A stretch of DNA of 64,000 nucleotides from Cohnella sp. OV330 (GTDB lineage: Bacteria; Bacillota; Bacilli; Paenibacillales; Paenibacillaceae). Location of the stretch: contig NZ_FOKE01000019.1 of the NCBI RefSeq assembly GCF_900112065.1, positions 1 to 64,000 on the forward strand. The letters run 5' to 3'. Below the pieces are notes generated by a model. That model saw only the letters and a program-made list of their open reading frames with translations. It was not told the DNA's origin and ran no database searches. Within the stretch, counting starts at the first letter, position 1; every line of letters begins with the position of its first letter. The translations under genes and the position numbers were made by a program. This document shows, in pieces, positions 48,096-59,600 of the stretch.

Positions 48096-49887
48096 AGGGA
48101 TCTCGCTGCGGTTGGCCTCGTCGCTCCGCAACCGGATGATATTGATCTTCTTCATGATCATTGTCGTCCCTTTTTTATGGTTCGCCTATTACGCGCACGT
48201 CAAATCGATAGAAGGCATCTCGAACGCGAACCTGTCGATGACCAACAACTACTTGCTGCAGGTGCGCACCAACTTTCAAAACTACCTGAGCGCGCTGAAC
48301 GATCAGGTCAACGACCTGATCGGCGACAAGCGCCTGCAGGATTTGCTCGAGCCGGCCGGCGGGGGCGCGGCCAACGAGGAATCGTTTACGGTCGATTTGC
48401 TGACTTGGCTGTACCAGCGCACCTCGGCCGTCGACGCCTTCCGGGTCAGCGTGTATCCCATCGATCCCGGTCGTTATGCCGATTACCTCAGCACGATCGG
48501 CGAACCGAACGTCGGCGCGCAGGCATGGTTCCGTCAATCCGCGGCGCAAGTCAGTCCTTCCTGGTACCTGAGGCTGCCGGAGAAGGGCAGGCTGGAGCGT
48601 CCGCTCCTTTCTTACGTCAAGCGTTTCTCGGGCTTGTACGATCAGACCCCGCGGGGCATTATCGCCACGGACGTGTCCGAGGACCAGCTCAAGCGGTTTT
48701 TCTCGCCCAGCGGGCAGATGATCGAGCAGCGGCTTCTGCTGCTGCGGGACGACGACGGCGTCGTGCTGTACGATTCGTTCGAAAACGACTGGACCGGCAC
48801 GGCGTTCCCCTCGTCCGGCTTCGTGGAGCAGTTCCGCAAGGACAGCGAAGGGGAGAAAACGATCGAGGTCGGGGGAAGCAAGTATTTGGCGAGCTTCGTC
48901 CGGACGGACAACGAGCCCTGGGCGATCGTCAGCCTGACGCCGCTCAAGGATCTGACCGGCACGATCGACGAGATCAATCGGGCGACCGTCTATTTTCTGA
49001 TCGGCTATTTGCTTTGCTGCGTCGGCGTCGTGCTGTATATTACAGCTTCCTTTACCCAGCCTATCGTGCGCCTGGTCCGTTATATGCGCAAGCTTGAGTC
49101 GGGCGATTACCAGCAGCAGATCCCGCCGTCCCGAAGACAGGACGAGGTCGGATGGCTGTACCGGGGCTTCGGCAGCCTCATCCGCAAGATCGAAGGCTTG
49201 ATCAACGAAGCCTCGCGCGCGGAGCGCGACAAAAAAGAGCTGGAGTTCCAGGTGCTGAGCCATCAGATCAATCCGCACTTTTTGTACAATACGCTCGAGT
49301 CGATCCGCTGGAAGGCCGAGAAGCACGGCGCGGGCGAGGTCGCGCAAATGGTCGCCGCGCTCGGCAACCTGCTGCGGCTCAGTCTGAACCAGGGCAAGGA
49401 GATCACGACGCTCAGCAGGGAGCTGGAGCAGGTCCGAGCCTACGTCCAGATCGAGCAGGCGAGGATGGGACGGCCGATCCGGATCCTGTACGGCGTCGAC
49501 GACGGGTTGAAAGAGCTGCCGTTCTTGCGGCTGCTGCTCCAGCCGTTGGTCGAGAACGCGATCCAGCACAGCATCCGCAACGACTTCGAGAGCGGGAAGA
49601 TCCTGATCTCGGCCAGCCGGGAGGGCGGCGATATCGCGATCGATATTATCGACAACGGCGGCGGGATCCCGCCCGAAGCGCTCGCGAAGCTCGATATGGA
49701 GGAGCCGCCAGGCGGCCGCAGCTCGGAGAGCGCGAAGGGCGTCGGCCTGCGCAACGTCAACAATCGGCTGAAGCTATACTTCGGCGACGGCTACCGCCTG
49801 CGCATCGAGACAGGGCCGGATTTCGGCACGAAGATCGCGCTTCGGCACCCGATATTGGACAAAGAAGACAAGAGCCGGCCCGACTAG
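48088..49887 (+). CDS. YesM-type sensor histidine kinase (system B)
   Basis: A 599-residue kinase. Membrane spans at ~residues 17-37 and ~302-322 flank an extracellular dCache-like sensor. HAMP (SFTQPIVRLVRYMRKLE), His_kinase motif QINPHFLYNTLESIRWK with the phosphoacceptor His, and ATPase N-box ENAIQHSI and G-box GVGLRNVNNRL follow. A terminator overlaps its stop codon. The permease and binding-protein genes of the same system come next. Confidence 0.92.
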   Translation: MNKGISLRLASSLRNRMILIFFMIIVVPFLWFAYYAHVKSIEGISNANLSMTNNYLLQVRTNFQNYLSALNDQVNDLIGDKRLQDLLEPAGGGAANEESFTVDLLTWLYQRTSAVDAFRVSVYPIDPGRYADYLSTIGEPNVGAQAWFRQSAAQVSPSWYLRLPEKGRLERPLLSYVKRFSGLYDQTPRGIIATDVSEDQLKRFFSPSGQMIEQRLLLLRDDDGVVLYDSFENDWTGTAFPSSGFVEQFRKDSEGEKTIEVGGSKYLASFVRTDNEPWAIVSLTPLKDLTGTIDEINRATVYFLIGYLLCCVGVVLYITASFTQPIVRLVRYMRKLESGDYQQQIPPSRRQDEVGWLYRGFGSLIRKIEGLINEASRAERDKKELEFQVLSHQINPHFLYNTLESIRWKAEKHGAGEVAQMVAALGNLLRLSLNQGKEITTLSRELEQVRAYVQIEQARMGRPIRILYGVDDGLKELPFLRLLLQPLVENAIQHSIRNDFESGKILISASREGGDIAIDIIDNGGGIPPEALAKLDMEEPPGGRSSESAKGVGLRNVNNRLKLYFGDGYRLRIETGPDFGTKIALRHPILDKEDKSRPD

Positions 49888-49902
49888 GGCGGCTCTTTTT
49901 TT
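49871..49902 (+). terminator. terminator overlapping the kinase stop codon
   Basis: AGAGCC/GGCTCT with CCC/GGG forms a stem across the TAG (49885-49887) and is followed by seven to eight Ts. It separates the two-component genes from the transporter operon. The 49903-50026 leader contains an imperfect direct repeat (AGGATAGGCAGGGACCGC and AGGATAAGATCCGC) that could bind the regulator. Confidence 0.85.
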
Positions 49903-50026
49903 GACCCGCGGCGCCCCCGTCCGAACAGGATAGGCAGGGACCGCAAAGGATAAGATCCGCTCATGGAACGTCGAACGGCCCCCCCTTATCATAAAGGTAT
50001 CACGATAACAGAAAGGAACATCGCGC

Positions 50027-50956
50027 ATGAAACGCCGAAACGGACTGGTCCGGGACCTCGCGCAAAACCATCAACTCCTCGTCATGTTCCTGCCCGTCGC
50101 GACGCTGCTGTTTTTGTTTTGCTACCTGCCGCTGTCCGGCCTGATCATCCCGTTCAAGGACTTCGACTTCCAGAAAGGCATCTTCGGGAGCGACTGGATG
50201 CACCCGCTGTTCAACAACTTCGACTACCTGCTGTCCTCCGACGCCGCCTTCCGCGCGGTCCGCAACACGATCTTGCTGAACGTGCTCTTTATCGCAGTCG
50301 GACTGGTCTTCGAGGTCGGCTTCGCGCTCATGCTGAACGAGCTGCGGAACAAATATTTCAAGCGCGTCACGCAATCGCTCACCTTCCTCCCGTTTTTTAT
50401 CTCCTGGATCGTCGTCGGGGTGTTCACGTACAACCTGCTCAACTACGAGACGGGCGCGGTCAACCGGTTCCTCGAATGGATCGGCGCGGGGCCCGTCGAC
50501 TTCTACAGCGAAGCGGGCTTGTGGCCGCTCATCCTGACCATCGCGATCCGGTGGAAAGTGACGGGCTACGGCACGATCATCTACCTGGCCGCTCTCACCT
50601 CCATCGATAACTCGTATTATGAAGCCGCTTCGATCGACGGCGCCTCGCGATGGCAGCAGATCCGTTACATCAGCCTGCCGATGCTGAGACCCACCGTCGT
50701 CATCCTGACGCTGCTCGCGATCGGACGGATCATGAACGCGGACTTCGGGATGTTCTACGCCATGGTCGGCGACGCGACGCTGCTCTTCCCGACGACCGAC
50801 GTCATCGACACGCTCGTCTACCGCAGTCTTCGCCAATCCGGCGATATCGGCATGGCCTCCGCGGCCGGCTTCCTCCAGTCCGTCGTCGCTTTCGTGCTCG
50901 TGCTGTCCAGCAACTACGCCGCCCGCAGGATCGACAGAGACTCGGCGATTTTCTGA
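50027..50956 (+). CDS. ABC transporter permease, LplB-like (system B)
   Basis: A 309-residue permease with six spans. The opening (LVMFLPVATLLFLFCYLPLSG) and the EAA loop NSYYEAASIDGASRWQQIRY identify the LplB/YtcO branch of CUT1 permeases, which often imports oligo-uronides or complex glycans in Paenibacillus-type bacteria. GAAAGGAA precedes ATG 50027. It is followed by its partner permease 65 bp downstream. Confidence 0.92.
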   Translation: MKRRNGLVRDLAQNHQLLVMFLPVATLLFLFCYLPLSGLIIPFKDFDFQKGIFGSDWMHPLFNNFDYLLSSDAAFRAVRNTILLNVLFIAVGLVFEVGFALMLNELRNKYFKRVTQSLTFLPFFISWIVVGVFTYNLLNYETGAVNRFLEWIGAGPVDFYSEAGLWPLILTIAIRWKVTGYGTIIYLAALTSIDNSYYEAASIDGASRWQQIRYISLPMLRPTVVILTLLAIGRIMNADFGMFYAMVGDATLLFPTTDVIDTLVYRSLRQSGDIGMASAAGFLQSVVAFVLVLSSNYAARRIDRDSAIF

Positions 50957-51021
50957 TCCCGGTCCGACCGTCAGCTACGCGTGCAACTACTACCGCAATT
51001 TAGGCAAGGAGGCTGATACCG

Positions 51022-51906
51022 ATGCTTACCCGAAGATTTTCGCTCAGTCAGGCGGCGATCGGCACGATCGTCCTGCTGTTCAGCCTGGCGTGCCTGTTCC
51101 CCTTCATCATGGTCGTCTCCGGCTCGCTCAGCACCGAGAACGACATCGTCAACTACGGCTACGCGCTCATTCCGCGCCATGTCACGCTGAGCTCCTACAA
51201 GATCCTGCTGCTCGGCTCGAGCCGGATCGTCGACGCTTATATCATCAGCATTCTCGTCACGGTTATCGGTACCGCGCTGTCCATCATCGTGAACGGCATG
51301 GGCGGATACGTCATGGCGAGGCGATCTTTCAAATACCGCAACGTACTGTCCATCTACGTCATCATCACGATGCTGTTCAGCGGGGGGCTCGTGCCCTGGT
51401 ACATCATTTGCGTCCGGTATCTTGATCTGAAGGACACGCTGTGGGCGATGATTCTGCCGCCGCTCGCGAACGCCTTCAATATGTTCCTGGTCCGCAACTT
51501 CATGATGGCGATCCCGGAGGACCTGTACGAATCGGCGAAAATGGACGGCGCCAGCGAATACCGGATTTTCTTCCGCCTCATCGCGCCGCTGTCCGTGCCG
51601 GTGCTCGCCACCGTCGGCTTGTTCGTCGCCCTTGGCTACTGGAACGACTGGTTCCTCGGGCTGATGTTCATCGACAAGCAGGAGCTTCAGCCGCTCCAGC
51701 TGCTGCTGCGGACGCTGGTCTCCAACGTCGAGTTCCTGAAGAGTTCCAGCAACGCCGCAGCCATGCAGCAGATCTCGGCGACGATCCCGTCCGAATCGAT
51801 CAAGATGGCGCTCACCGTCATCACGATCGGGCCGATTATCTTCCTGTATCCGTTCGTCCAACGCTACTTCGTGAAGGGCCTCATGGTAGGCGCAGTTAAA
51901 GGTTGA
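51022..51906 (+). CDS. ABC transporter permease, YtcP-like (system B)
   Basis: A 294-residue permease with six spans. LFPFIMVVSGSLSTENDIVNYGYALIP in parts, the EAA loop EDLYESAKMDGASEYRIFFR and the C-terminal FVQRYFVKGLMVGAVKG are standard for YtcP relatives. CAAGGAGG precedes ATG 51022. No ATPase gene is linked. Confidence 0.92.
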   Translation: MLTRRFSLSQAAIGTIVLLFSLACLFPFIMVVSGSLSTENDIVNYGYALIPRHVTLSSYKILLLGSSRIVDAYIISILVTVIGTALSIIVNGMGGYVMARRSFKYRNVLSIYVIITMLFSGGLVPWYIICVRYLDLKDTLWAMILPPLANAFNMFLVRNFMMAIPEDLYESAKMDGASEYRIFFRLIAPLSVPVLATVGLFVALGYWNDWFLGLMFIDKQELQPLQLLLRTLVSNVEFLKSSSNAAAMQQISATIPSESIKMALTVITIGPIIFLYPFVQRYFVKGLMVGAVKG

Positions 51907-51962
51907 CTATACCGGCTTCCGCCGTGATAGTATATATCTCACAATTAAGGGGAGAGGTTCAC

Positions 51963-53540
51963 ATGCGCAAGGGGAAATCGACTACCGCGGTACTCGCCGG
52001 CGTCATGCTGCTCGGCGCGATGCTGTCGGCCTGCGGAGGCAATAACAACAACGGCACGGCAAGTCCGTCGGGTACGGCGACGGCAGGCTCGAGCTCAAGC
52101 GCCAGCGGAGCGGCGAGTCCAAGCTCTACGGCAAAGGCGGAGGACGAGGTCACGCTCAAGTTCTACTTCGGAGGCGACAAAAAGGCGGCTACCGACGAGG
52201 TATGGTCCAAGATCAGCGACTATGTCAAAGACAAGGGCCTGAACGTCAAGTTCGACATCAACTTCATCCCGTTCAACGACTTCAAGGATAAGATGCTCGT
52301 CATGGCGGCTTCCGGCGACAACTGGGACCTGAACTTCGACGGCGACTGGCTGTCCTACAACCAGATGGCGGCCAAAGGCTCCTATATGGCGCTGAACGAC
52401 CTGCTGCCGCAGTATGCGCCGAACCTGTACAAGAAATACGAGGAGCAGGGCACCCTCTCCGCGGCGACGATCGACGGCAATATCGTCGGCCTGCCGTGGA
52501 CGATGAAGATGAACCAGCGGCAGTTCGTCACCTGGCGCTCGGATCTGACCGAGAAGGCGGGCATCAACGTCGCCAAGGACTCGGTCAAGACGCTCGAGGA
52601 TACGGAAAACCTGCTGCGCGAGCTGCGCAAAGCGTACCCGAACATGAAGCTTAATCGTACGGGGCCGCTGACGCTGATCAAGATCCGCGAAGAGTGGATC
52701 GATCTGAACCAACATGGACTAGGCTACTATCTGAGCGATCCGGCGATGAAGATCCAGCCGATCGAGCAGCAGCCGTTCTACAAAGAAGCCGCGGTCAAGG
52801 CGCGCCAATGGTACGACGAGAAGCTGATCAACCGCGACGCGATGATCGACAAGACGGACGGCGCGGCCGAATGGCGCAACGGCAAAGCGGTGTTCACGCT
52901 CACCTCGCACGAATGGGTCAACGCCGATCCTGGCTTCTCCGATCCGTCGTTTAAGCTGGATTCGTCGCTCATCTATCCGGACAAGAAACAGGTGAACCGC
53001 ACGCCGCTCGCCAACGTCGCCGCGATCAACCGCAACTCTAAGCATCCGGACCGCGTGCTGCGCTTCCTCGACATGATCGAGACGGACCGCACGCTGTACG
53101 ATCTGGTGCAATACGGCATCGAGGGCAAGACGTACAAGCTCGACGGCGATACGGCCGTCTATCCCGACGGCATGAGCACGACGACGAGCAACTATATGGA
53201 GTGGGGCGGCCAATGGGCGTTCTGGAAGCCGCAGTTCATGCGTCCGACGTCGACCTATCCGAAGGATTTCTGGCTGCACGAGGCGGAGTTCGCCAGCGAG
53301 CCGATCAACGTCAACTCTCCGCTCGACGGCCTGTTCGTGTCCGAGGAGCCGATGAAGAACGAGCTGGCCAAGCGCGACCAGGCGATCGAGGAGTTCAACA
53401 AGCCGATCGAATTCGGTACGGTGAAGGATCCGGAAAAAGCGGTCGACGACTATATCGAAAAGCAAAAGAAAAACGGCCTCGACAAGATTATCGCGGAAAC
53501 GCAAAAACAGGTCGACGCCTTCCTCGCAGCCAAGAAGTAA
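51963..53540 (+). CDS. substrate-binding lipoprotein (LipO/YtcQ-like, system B)
   Basis: A 525-residue binding protein of the large type that pairs with LplB/YtcP permeases. Lipobox LSAC (Cys ~23) follows a signal peptide; a Ser/Ala-rich linker and EVTLKFYFGGDKKAATDEV start the mature domain. GGGGAGAGG precedes ATG 51963. A possible extra promoter (TTGACT 51903-51908, TAGTAT 51928-51933) could boost this gene over the permeases. The ligand is probably an oligosaccharide released by the large surface enzyme encoded next. Confidence 0.92.
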   Translation: MRKGKSTTAVLAGVMLLGAMLSACGGNNNNGTASPSGTATAGSSSSASGAASPSSTAKAEDEVTLKFYFGGDKKAATDEVWSKISDYVKDKGLNVKFDINFIPFNDFKDKMLVMAASGDNWDLNFDGDWLSYNQMAAKGSYMALNDLLPQYAPNLYKKYEEQGTLSAATIDGNIVGLPWTMKMNQRQFVTWRSDLTEKAGINVAKDSVKTLEDTENLLRELRKAYPNMKLNRTGPLTLIKIREEWIDLNQHGLGYYLSDPAMKIQPIEQQPFYKEAAVKARQWYDEKLINRDAMIDKTDGAAEWRNGKAVFTLTSHEWVNADPGFSDPSFKLDSSLIYPDKKQVNRTPLANVAAINRNSKHPDRVLRFLDMIETDRTLYDLVQYGIEGKTYKLDGDTAVYPDGMSTTTSNYMEWGGQWAFWKPQFMRPTSTYPKDFWLHEAEFASEPINVNSPLDGLFVSEEPMKNELAKRDQAIEEFNKPIEFGTVKDPEKAVDDYIEKQKKNGLDKIIAETQKQVDAFLAAKK

Positions 53541-53553
53541 TACGCATATGAAC

Positions 53554-53620
53554 GGCGGGAGCCCGCCTCGAACTCATCATAGCTGTCGATGATTCGCGAG
53601 GGGGCTTCCTTTTCTTTTGT
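53554..53620 (+). terminator. terminator after the system B binding-protein gene
   Basis: GGGAGCCCGCCTCG (53557-53570) can pair with CGAGGGGGCTTCC (53597-53609), followed by TTTTCTTTT; a smaller alternative hairpin is GGCGGG-AG-CCCGCC (53554-53567). Confidence 0.65.
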
Positions 53621-53648
53621 CCAAAACAGGCATTGGAGGGGTAAAATA

Positions 53649-56600
53649 ATGCGATTGGATACGAAAAAAGCATGGCGGACATGGGTATCTGGCTTGATAG
53701 CCGTCCTGCTGCTGATCGGCAGCTGGCCGGGGCAGTCGCCTGCTCGGGCGAGCGCGGCCGAGGTTTTGGCTGGGAATGAAAGCGTTAGCATTGAGCTTGG
53801 GACCGTGCCGGCGGAGCATGGAATAGCTGCCAGACCCGGAGACGGGGCGCCGGAAGGACTCGTCACGGGCGAGTCTGGCGGCCGCGCGTACTGGCAAACC
53901 AACCGGTCCGCGGACGACGAGAGCAAACGAATCCTGTATTTTTACATGAACGTTGAAGATGGCTATTCCGTAAACATGGCGGCGTACGACGTCGAGGTGA
54001 CGGTCGATTATTACGACGCGGGCAACGGCAAGCTCGTGCTGCAGTATGACGCGCAGGGCCAAGACAACGGCTTCAAGGATGCGCCGCTCCTTAGCTACGG
54101 CGATACGGGTGCATGGAAGTCGCACACGTTCAAGCTGAACGATGCCAACTTCGCGAACCGGACGGGCGGCGCGGACTTCCGTCTCGGCATCGAAGGCGGC
54201 GGCGCGAGCTGGCAGACCAATGCGGAGCTGAAGCTCGCGCGGGTCGTCGTGACCAAGACGCTGAAGGCGACCGCATCCGACGAGGCGAGCATCGCCCTCG
54301 GAGAGACGGCTGTCGAGCGCGGCATCGCGGGCCGGGGCGGGGATAACGAATCCGGTCTCGTGAAGGGCGCGCTGGACGGCAAGGGCTACTGGAAAACGAA
54401 TCGCGGCGCGCCGGGCGACCGCACGCTTTACTTGTACATGAACGTAGACGATGCCTATTTGTATGACAATGCGGACAAGGACGTTTATGTGACCGTGGAA
54501 TACTTGGACCAGGGCAGCGGCAGCTTCGTGCTTCAGTACGATGCGCTCTCGGCTGCGTTCAAGGATTCGCCGCTATTCACGTACGGTAACAGCGGGCAAT
54601 GGAAAACGAAGACGTTTAAGCTGATCGACGCCAAGTTCGCCAACCGGACGAACGGCTCGGACTTCCGCATCGGCATCAGCGGCGGCGGCAATCCGGAAAA
54701 CAATCCGGATCTTACCGTGGCGCGCGTGTCGGTGAAAAAAGTCGCGCGCACGTCGACGGCGACGCAGACGAAGGTGTACGATACGCAGTTCGCCACGGAT
54801 GACGTCGCGATCGCGGACTTCAGCGTGCTCGACTTCGGCGCGCAGGCCGACGGTACGAGCGACGATACCGCCGCGTTTCAGGCGGCGCTCGATGCGGCCG
54901 GCGGCAACGGAGGCGGCGTCGTGTTCGCGCCGGCAGGCACCTACCGGCTGAATGGCCATCTGAACGTGCCGACCGGGGTAACGCTGCGCGGCGACTGGAT
55001 GAGTCCGGGCGAGGCGGGCGGCCTCGTGAAGGGAACCGTTCTGGCGACGTACGGCGGACGGGGGCAGGCTGACGGCGAGAGCTTCATCCAGCTGCAGCCG
55101 GTGAGCGGCGTCACGAATCTGTCGGTGTGGTATCCCGAGCAGTCGCTCTCGGATCCTGCGGCGTACCCTTGGACGTTCGAGCAGCTGCCGGGCGACAGCG
55201 CGACGATGGAGAACATCACGCTGGTCAACAGCTACGGCGGCATCAAGATCGGACCGGAGTGGAACGAGCTTCACTACGTGAAAAATCTGTATGGCACCGT
55301 GCTTCATACCGGTATCTTCCTCGACTTTACGACCGATATCGGAAGGCTCGAGGGTATTCGGTTGTCGCCTTCTTACTGGGCGGCGTCGGGGCTTGCGGGC
55401 GCGCCGGACGCCGGGCAGCTGCGCGCCTACACGACGACGCATGCCGAAGGCATCGTGATGGGCCGTTCCGACTGGGAATACATGTCGGACATCCGCTTGT
55501 CGGGCTTCGATAACGGCATGCGGGTGACGACGCGCACCGGCTCCGCCGAGACGGCGAACGCGCAGCTGTACGACGTTCATGTGAGCGACAGCCGGATCGG
55601 ACTAAAGATCGAGGGCGTCAACGATTACGGATTGCTTGTGACGCGCAGCAGCTTTGCGGCGGGCGTCGGCGAGTCTCCGGCCGCGATCTATGCGACCGCG
55701 GGCTTCCACTCGATCGCGCAGTTTCAGGACGTGCAAGTCGACGGCAGCGGCGGCAACGCGGTCGTCAGCGAGGGCAGCGGCGTGCTGTCGTTCGAAAATG
55801 CGGCGTTCGCAGGCTGGGACGAAGCGTCCGGCCGCTATGCGGTCGAGCTGGGCGGCGGATCGCTGATCCTAGGCCAGTCGAGCTTCGCCAAGGCGGCAAA
55901 CCAGGTGAAGCTGACTGGCGCCGTACAATCGCTGAACGCGGTGAACTCGGGCCTGGACGGCAGTCTGCAGGTGACTGACGAGAGTCAGGCGGCAGAGGTT
56001 AACGTCACGCAGAACGCCAATTATGCGCTGGAGCGGCTGCCGGACGAGATCGCGACGGACGCCGTGGAAAGACCAAAACCGGCCAACCGGCAGCTGTTCG
56101 ACGCCACCGTGGCGCCGTATTTGGCAGACCGGGGCGGTGTCGTGGATGCATCGGCCGCGATCCAACAGGCGCTCGACGCGGCGGGCGACGCAGGCGGCGG
56201 CACCGTATACTTGCCTGCGGGCATTTACCGCGTCGATTCGCCGATCTCGGTGCCAGGGGGCGTCGAGCTGCGCGGCTCCTGGGACGTGCCGCATCATACG
56301 ATCGGCGGCGGGACCGTGCTGTTCACCCGCTACGGACAAGGCGCGCCGGAGGGCGCGACCGCGCTGATCACGCTGGCGGCTTCGTCGGGCGTGCGCGGAT
56401 TGTCCGTCTACTATGACGAGCAGGACTGGAACAACGTCAAGCCGTACGCCTGGACGATTCGCGGCGAAGGGCACGGGGTTTACGCGATCGATACGACCTT
56501 GATCAACGCCTATCAGGGCATCGACTTCGGCACTTACGATACGAGCGGCCATTATATCGATTACGTGGCGGGTTCTCCGCTCATGGAAGGCATCTATCTC

Positions 56601-59600
56601 GGCGGCGGGGCCGAGGGCGGCATCATGCGCAACGTGCAGTTCAACCCGCATTACTACGGTCGCAACAACTACCCGAATCATCCGTCCACGGACGCCGATT
56701 TCGACAAAGTCTGGAGCTATCAAAAGGAGCATCTGGACGCGTTCCGCATCGGACATGTCGCGAGGGAAACCATTTTCAACACGTTCGTCTACGGTTCGCA
56801 GTACGGCATCCACTTCGCTGCGGAGAGCGGCGGAGGTCCGGTCGCGACCGTGCTCGGGCACGGCACGGACGGCAGCAAGAAGGGCGTGTACCTGGAGGGC
56901 GCAGGCGAAGGGGGGCTGACGTTCGTCAATACGGAGCTGGTATCGATGAGCTCCACGGACAAAGTTTACATCACCCTCGAGGACGGCTTTGAAGCTGAAG
57001 CGCGGTTTTTCAACACCTCGATGTGGGGCGATACTTCGCGCTCGGTCGATATCCGCTCGGGACGGCTGCGGATGCAGCAGAGCAATTTTACGACGGTCGG
57101 AGAAAAGGGGATCAACGCGCTCGGCGGCGACGTCGCGCTGTACGATTCGTACTTCCAACAGCCGCGAACGACGCATGTGTACGCCGGACCTGACATCGAG
57201 CGAATGACGATCACGAACAATCTGTTCAAGGGCGGTCTACAGCTCGTCAACGAGGCGGGCGTCAAGGTCGGCGGCTCGAACCTCGTGCCGGTCGCGCTGC
57301 GCCTGGAGAAGACCGGGCTCGATACCGCGCACAAGGAGCGGACGAACGCTCGGCTCGTGCTGGCCAATGCAACCGATGCGGAGGCGCTGTCCGGCAAGAT
57401 CGAGCTGGTGCAGCCCTCGGCGTATGCGGGACTGCTGAAGCCGATTCGGTTTGCGGGCATCGCCTATGGGGAAAGCGTCGAGATCGACCTGCCGTACCTG
57501 GCGGCCGCTTCGCTGAAGTTCAAGGTGACGCTGGACGACGGCAGAACGTATCTGTCCTCGGTAAAGCTCGGGCAGACGATCGCCGGGCCGGTCGCTGCGG
57601 GGGAAGCGGAAGCAGAGGCGGATGCGCCTCGCATCGATCTGTCCGCGCAGGACGAATACGCCGGCGGCGGATGGTCCGGTGCGGCCGATCTGAGTGCCGA
57701 TGCCGGCGTCGCTTGGGATAGCGACAAGCTGTACTTTGACATTGTTGTCCGCGACGATATCCACGACCAGTCCTTCGGGGGCGTCGATATTTGGCAGGGA
57801 GACAGCATCCAGCTCGGCATCGACCTGAATCGCGGAGCGGGCGCGGGGAGCAAGCAAGTGAGCGAACTCGGCTTTGCTCTGCGCGATGACGGCAGCGTCG
57901 TCAAGTGGCGCTGGAAGGCGCCGGAAGGCTTGCAGACCGGCACGCTCGGCGCGGGCGTCGAGGCAACGGTGACCCGTGACGAGGAAGCCGGCGTGACGCG
58001 GTATGCGATCGCGATTCCGCTGGATCAGCTGCATGGCGCGGGCTATGACTTCAACCCGCAGGAAACGCTCGGATTCACGCTGCTCATGAACGAGAACGAC
58101 GGCAGCGGCCGCGAAGGCTACATGGAATACAACCAGGGCATCGGCGCGAGCAAGGACTTCACGCTGTTCGGCGACCTGTACTTGCTGGACGGAAGCTTCC
58201 TCGATTGGTCGCTGTCCTCGGCCCAGGCGGCCGTCGCTGCGGCGAAGCTGGAGAAGACCGATACGTCGATCGATGCGGCGCGCAACTTTGTGGTCCTGCT
58301 GCCCGACGGCGCGGATAAGGCGGCGCTTGCGGGGGAGCTGGATGCGCTGGAGGAAGGCGGCGGGGAGCCGACGCCATCGCCGTCTCCGACGTCTACGCCA
58401 ACTCCGACGCCGGTGCAGAACGGGCCGGCGCCTACGCCGACACCGATGCCTGTAGCCGGAACGTTCACGCTTACGCCTGTAGCCTCGCTTGATTCGGCGA
58501 GCGGTCTCGTCCGTGCATCGGTCGGCGATGCAGCGCTTGCTGAGGCCTATGCCAAGGAAGGCGTTAAAACCGTTAAGATCGTATTGTCCTCGGTCGCGGG
58601 GGCGAACGGTTACGCGGTCGAATTGCCTGCGGGCGCGCTTGCCGGCGGCGGAGCCGACCGCCGGCTGGAGTTGTCCACGCCGCTTGGCACAGTTGCAGTG
58701 ACAGGCGATATGCTGAGCGATGTGGGATCGAAGGGAGTCGTGGGAGGAAAGGTGACGTTGGTCTTGCAGGTAGCCGATAAGAAGGCTTGGAGCGAAGCGT
58801 CGAGGGAGCTCGTCGGCGAACATCCGGCCATTGACGTGTCCTTGATGTCGGGCGGCGTCCCGATCGATTGGCGCAATGGCGAGTCGCCGGCCGTTATCTC
58901 CGTGCCTTACTCGCCGGACGCGAACGAAGCGGACCATCCCGAAAAGCTGACGATCCGCTATATCGACGCGCAGGGGATGGCGCATCCGATCGTCAGCGGG
59001 CGTTATGACGCGAAACGCGGCGTCGTGACCTTCCGGACGACGCATTTCAGCCAGTACGCGGTAGCCTTCGTCGACCGGCGCTTCGCCGATCTCGGCCAGA
59101 CGCCGTGGGCGCGCGATGCCGTCGAGGCGCTGGCTGCCCGCGGCATCGTGGAGGGCCGCGACGACGTCAGTTACGACCCGGGCGCGCCGGTTAGCCGGGC
59201 CGACTTCCTGCTCCTGCTCGTGCGGATGCTCGAGCTGAATGCGAACACGGGCGGCGCGGACTCGGGCTTCGCGGACGTGCAGGCAGGTCAGAATGATGGG
59301 GCTGCCAAGTTTGCGGACGTGGCAGCAGATGCGTACTATGCCGACGCCGTTCGCGTCGGCGTGGCGCTCGGCATCGCCGGCGGCTCCGGCGACGGCCGGT
59401 TCCGGCCAGGCAAGGCGATCAGCCGCCAGGAAGCGGCGGCGTTGGTCGCCCGCGCGCTGCGCAGCGCAGGCGCGGGGCTGCCCGAGGGCGACGCCGCGGC
59501 GCTTGCGGCGTTCGCCGACGCATCCGCAGCGGGCGCGTACGCGCGGCCGGATCTCGCGGCGCTCGTCGGCGCCAGGCTGCTGCAGGGCGCCGGCGGCAAG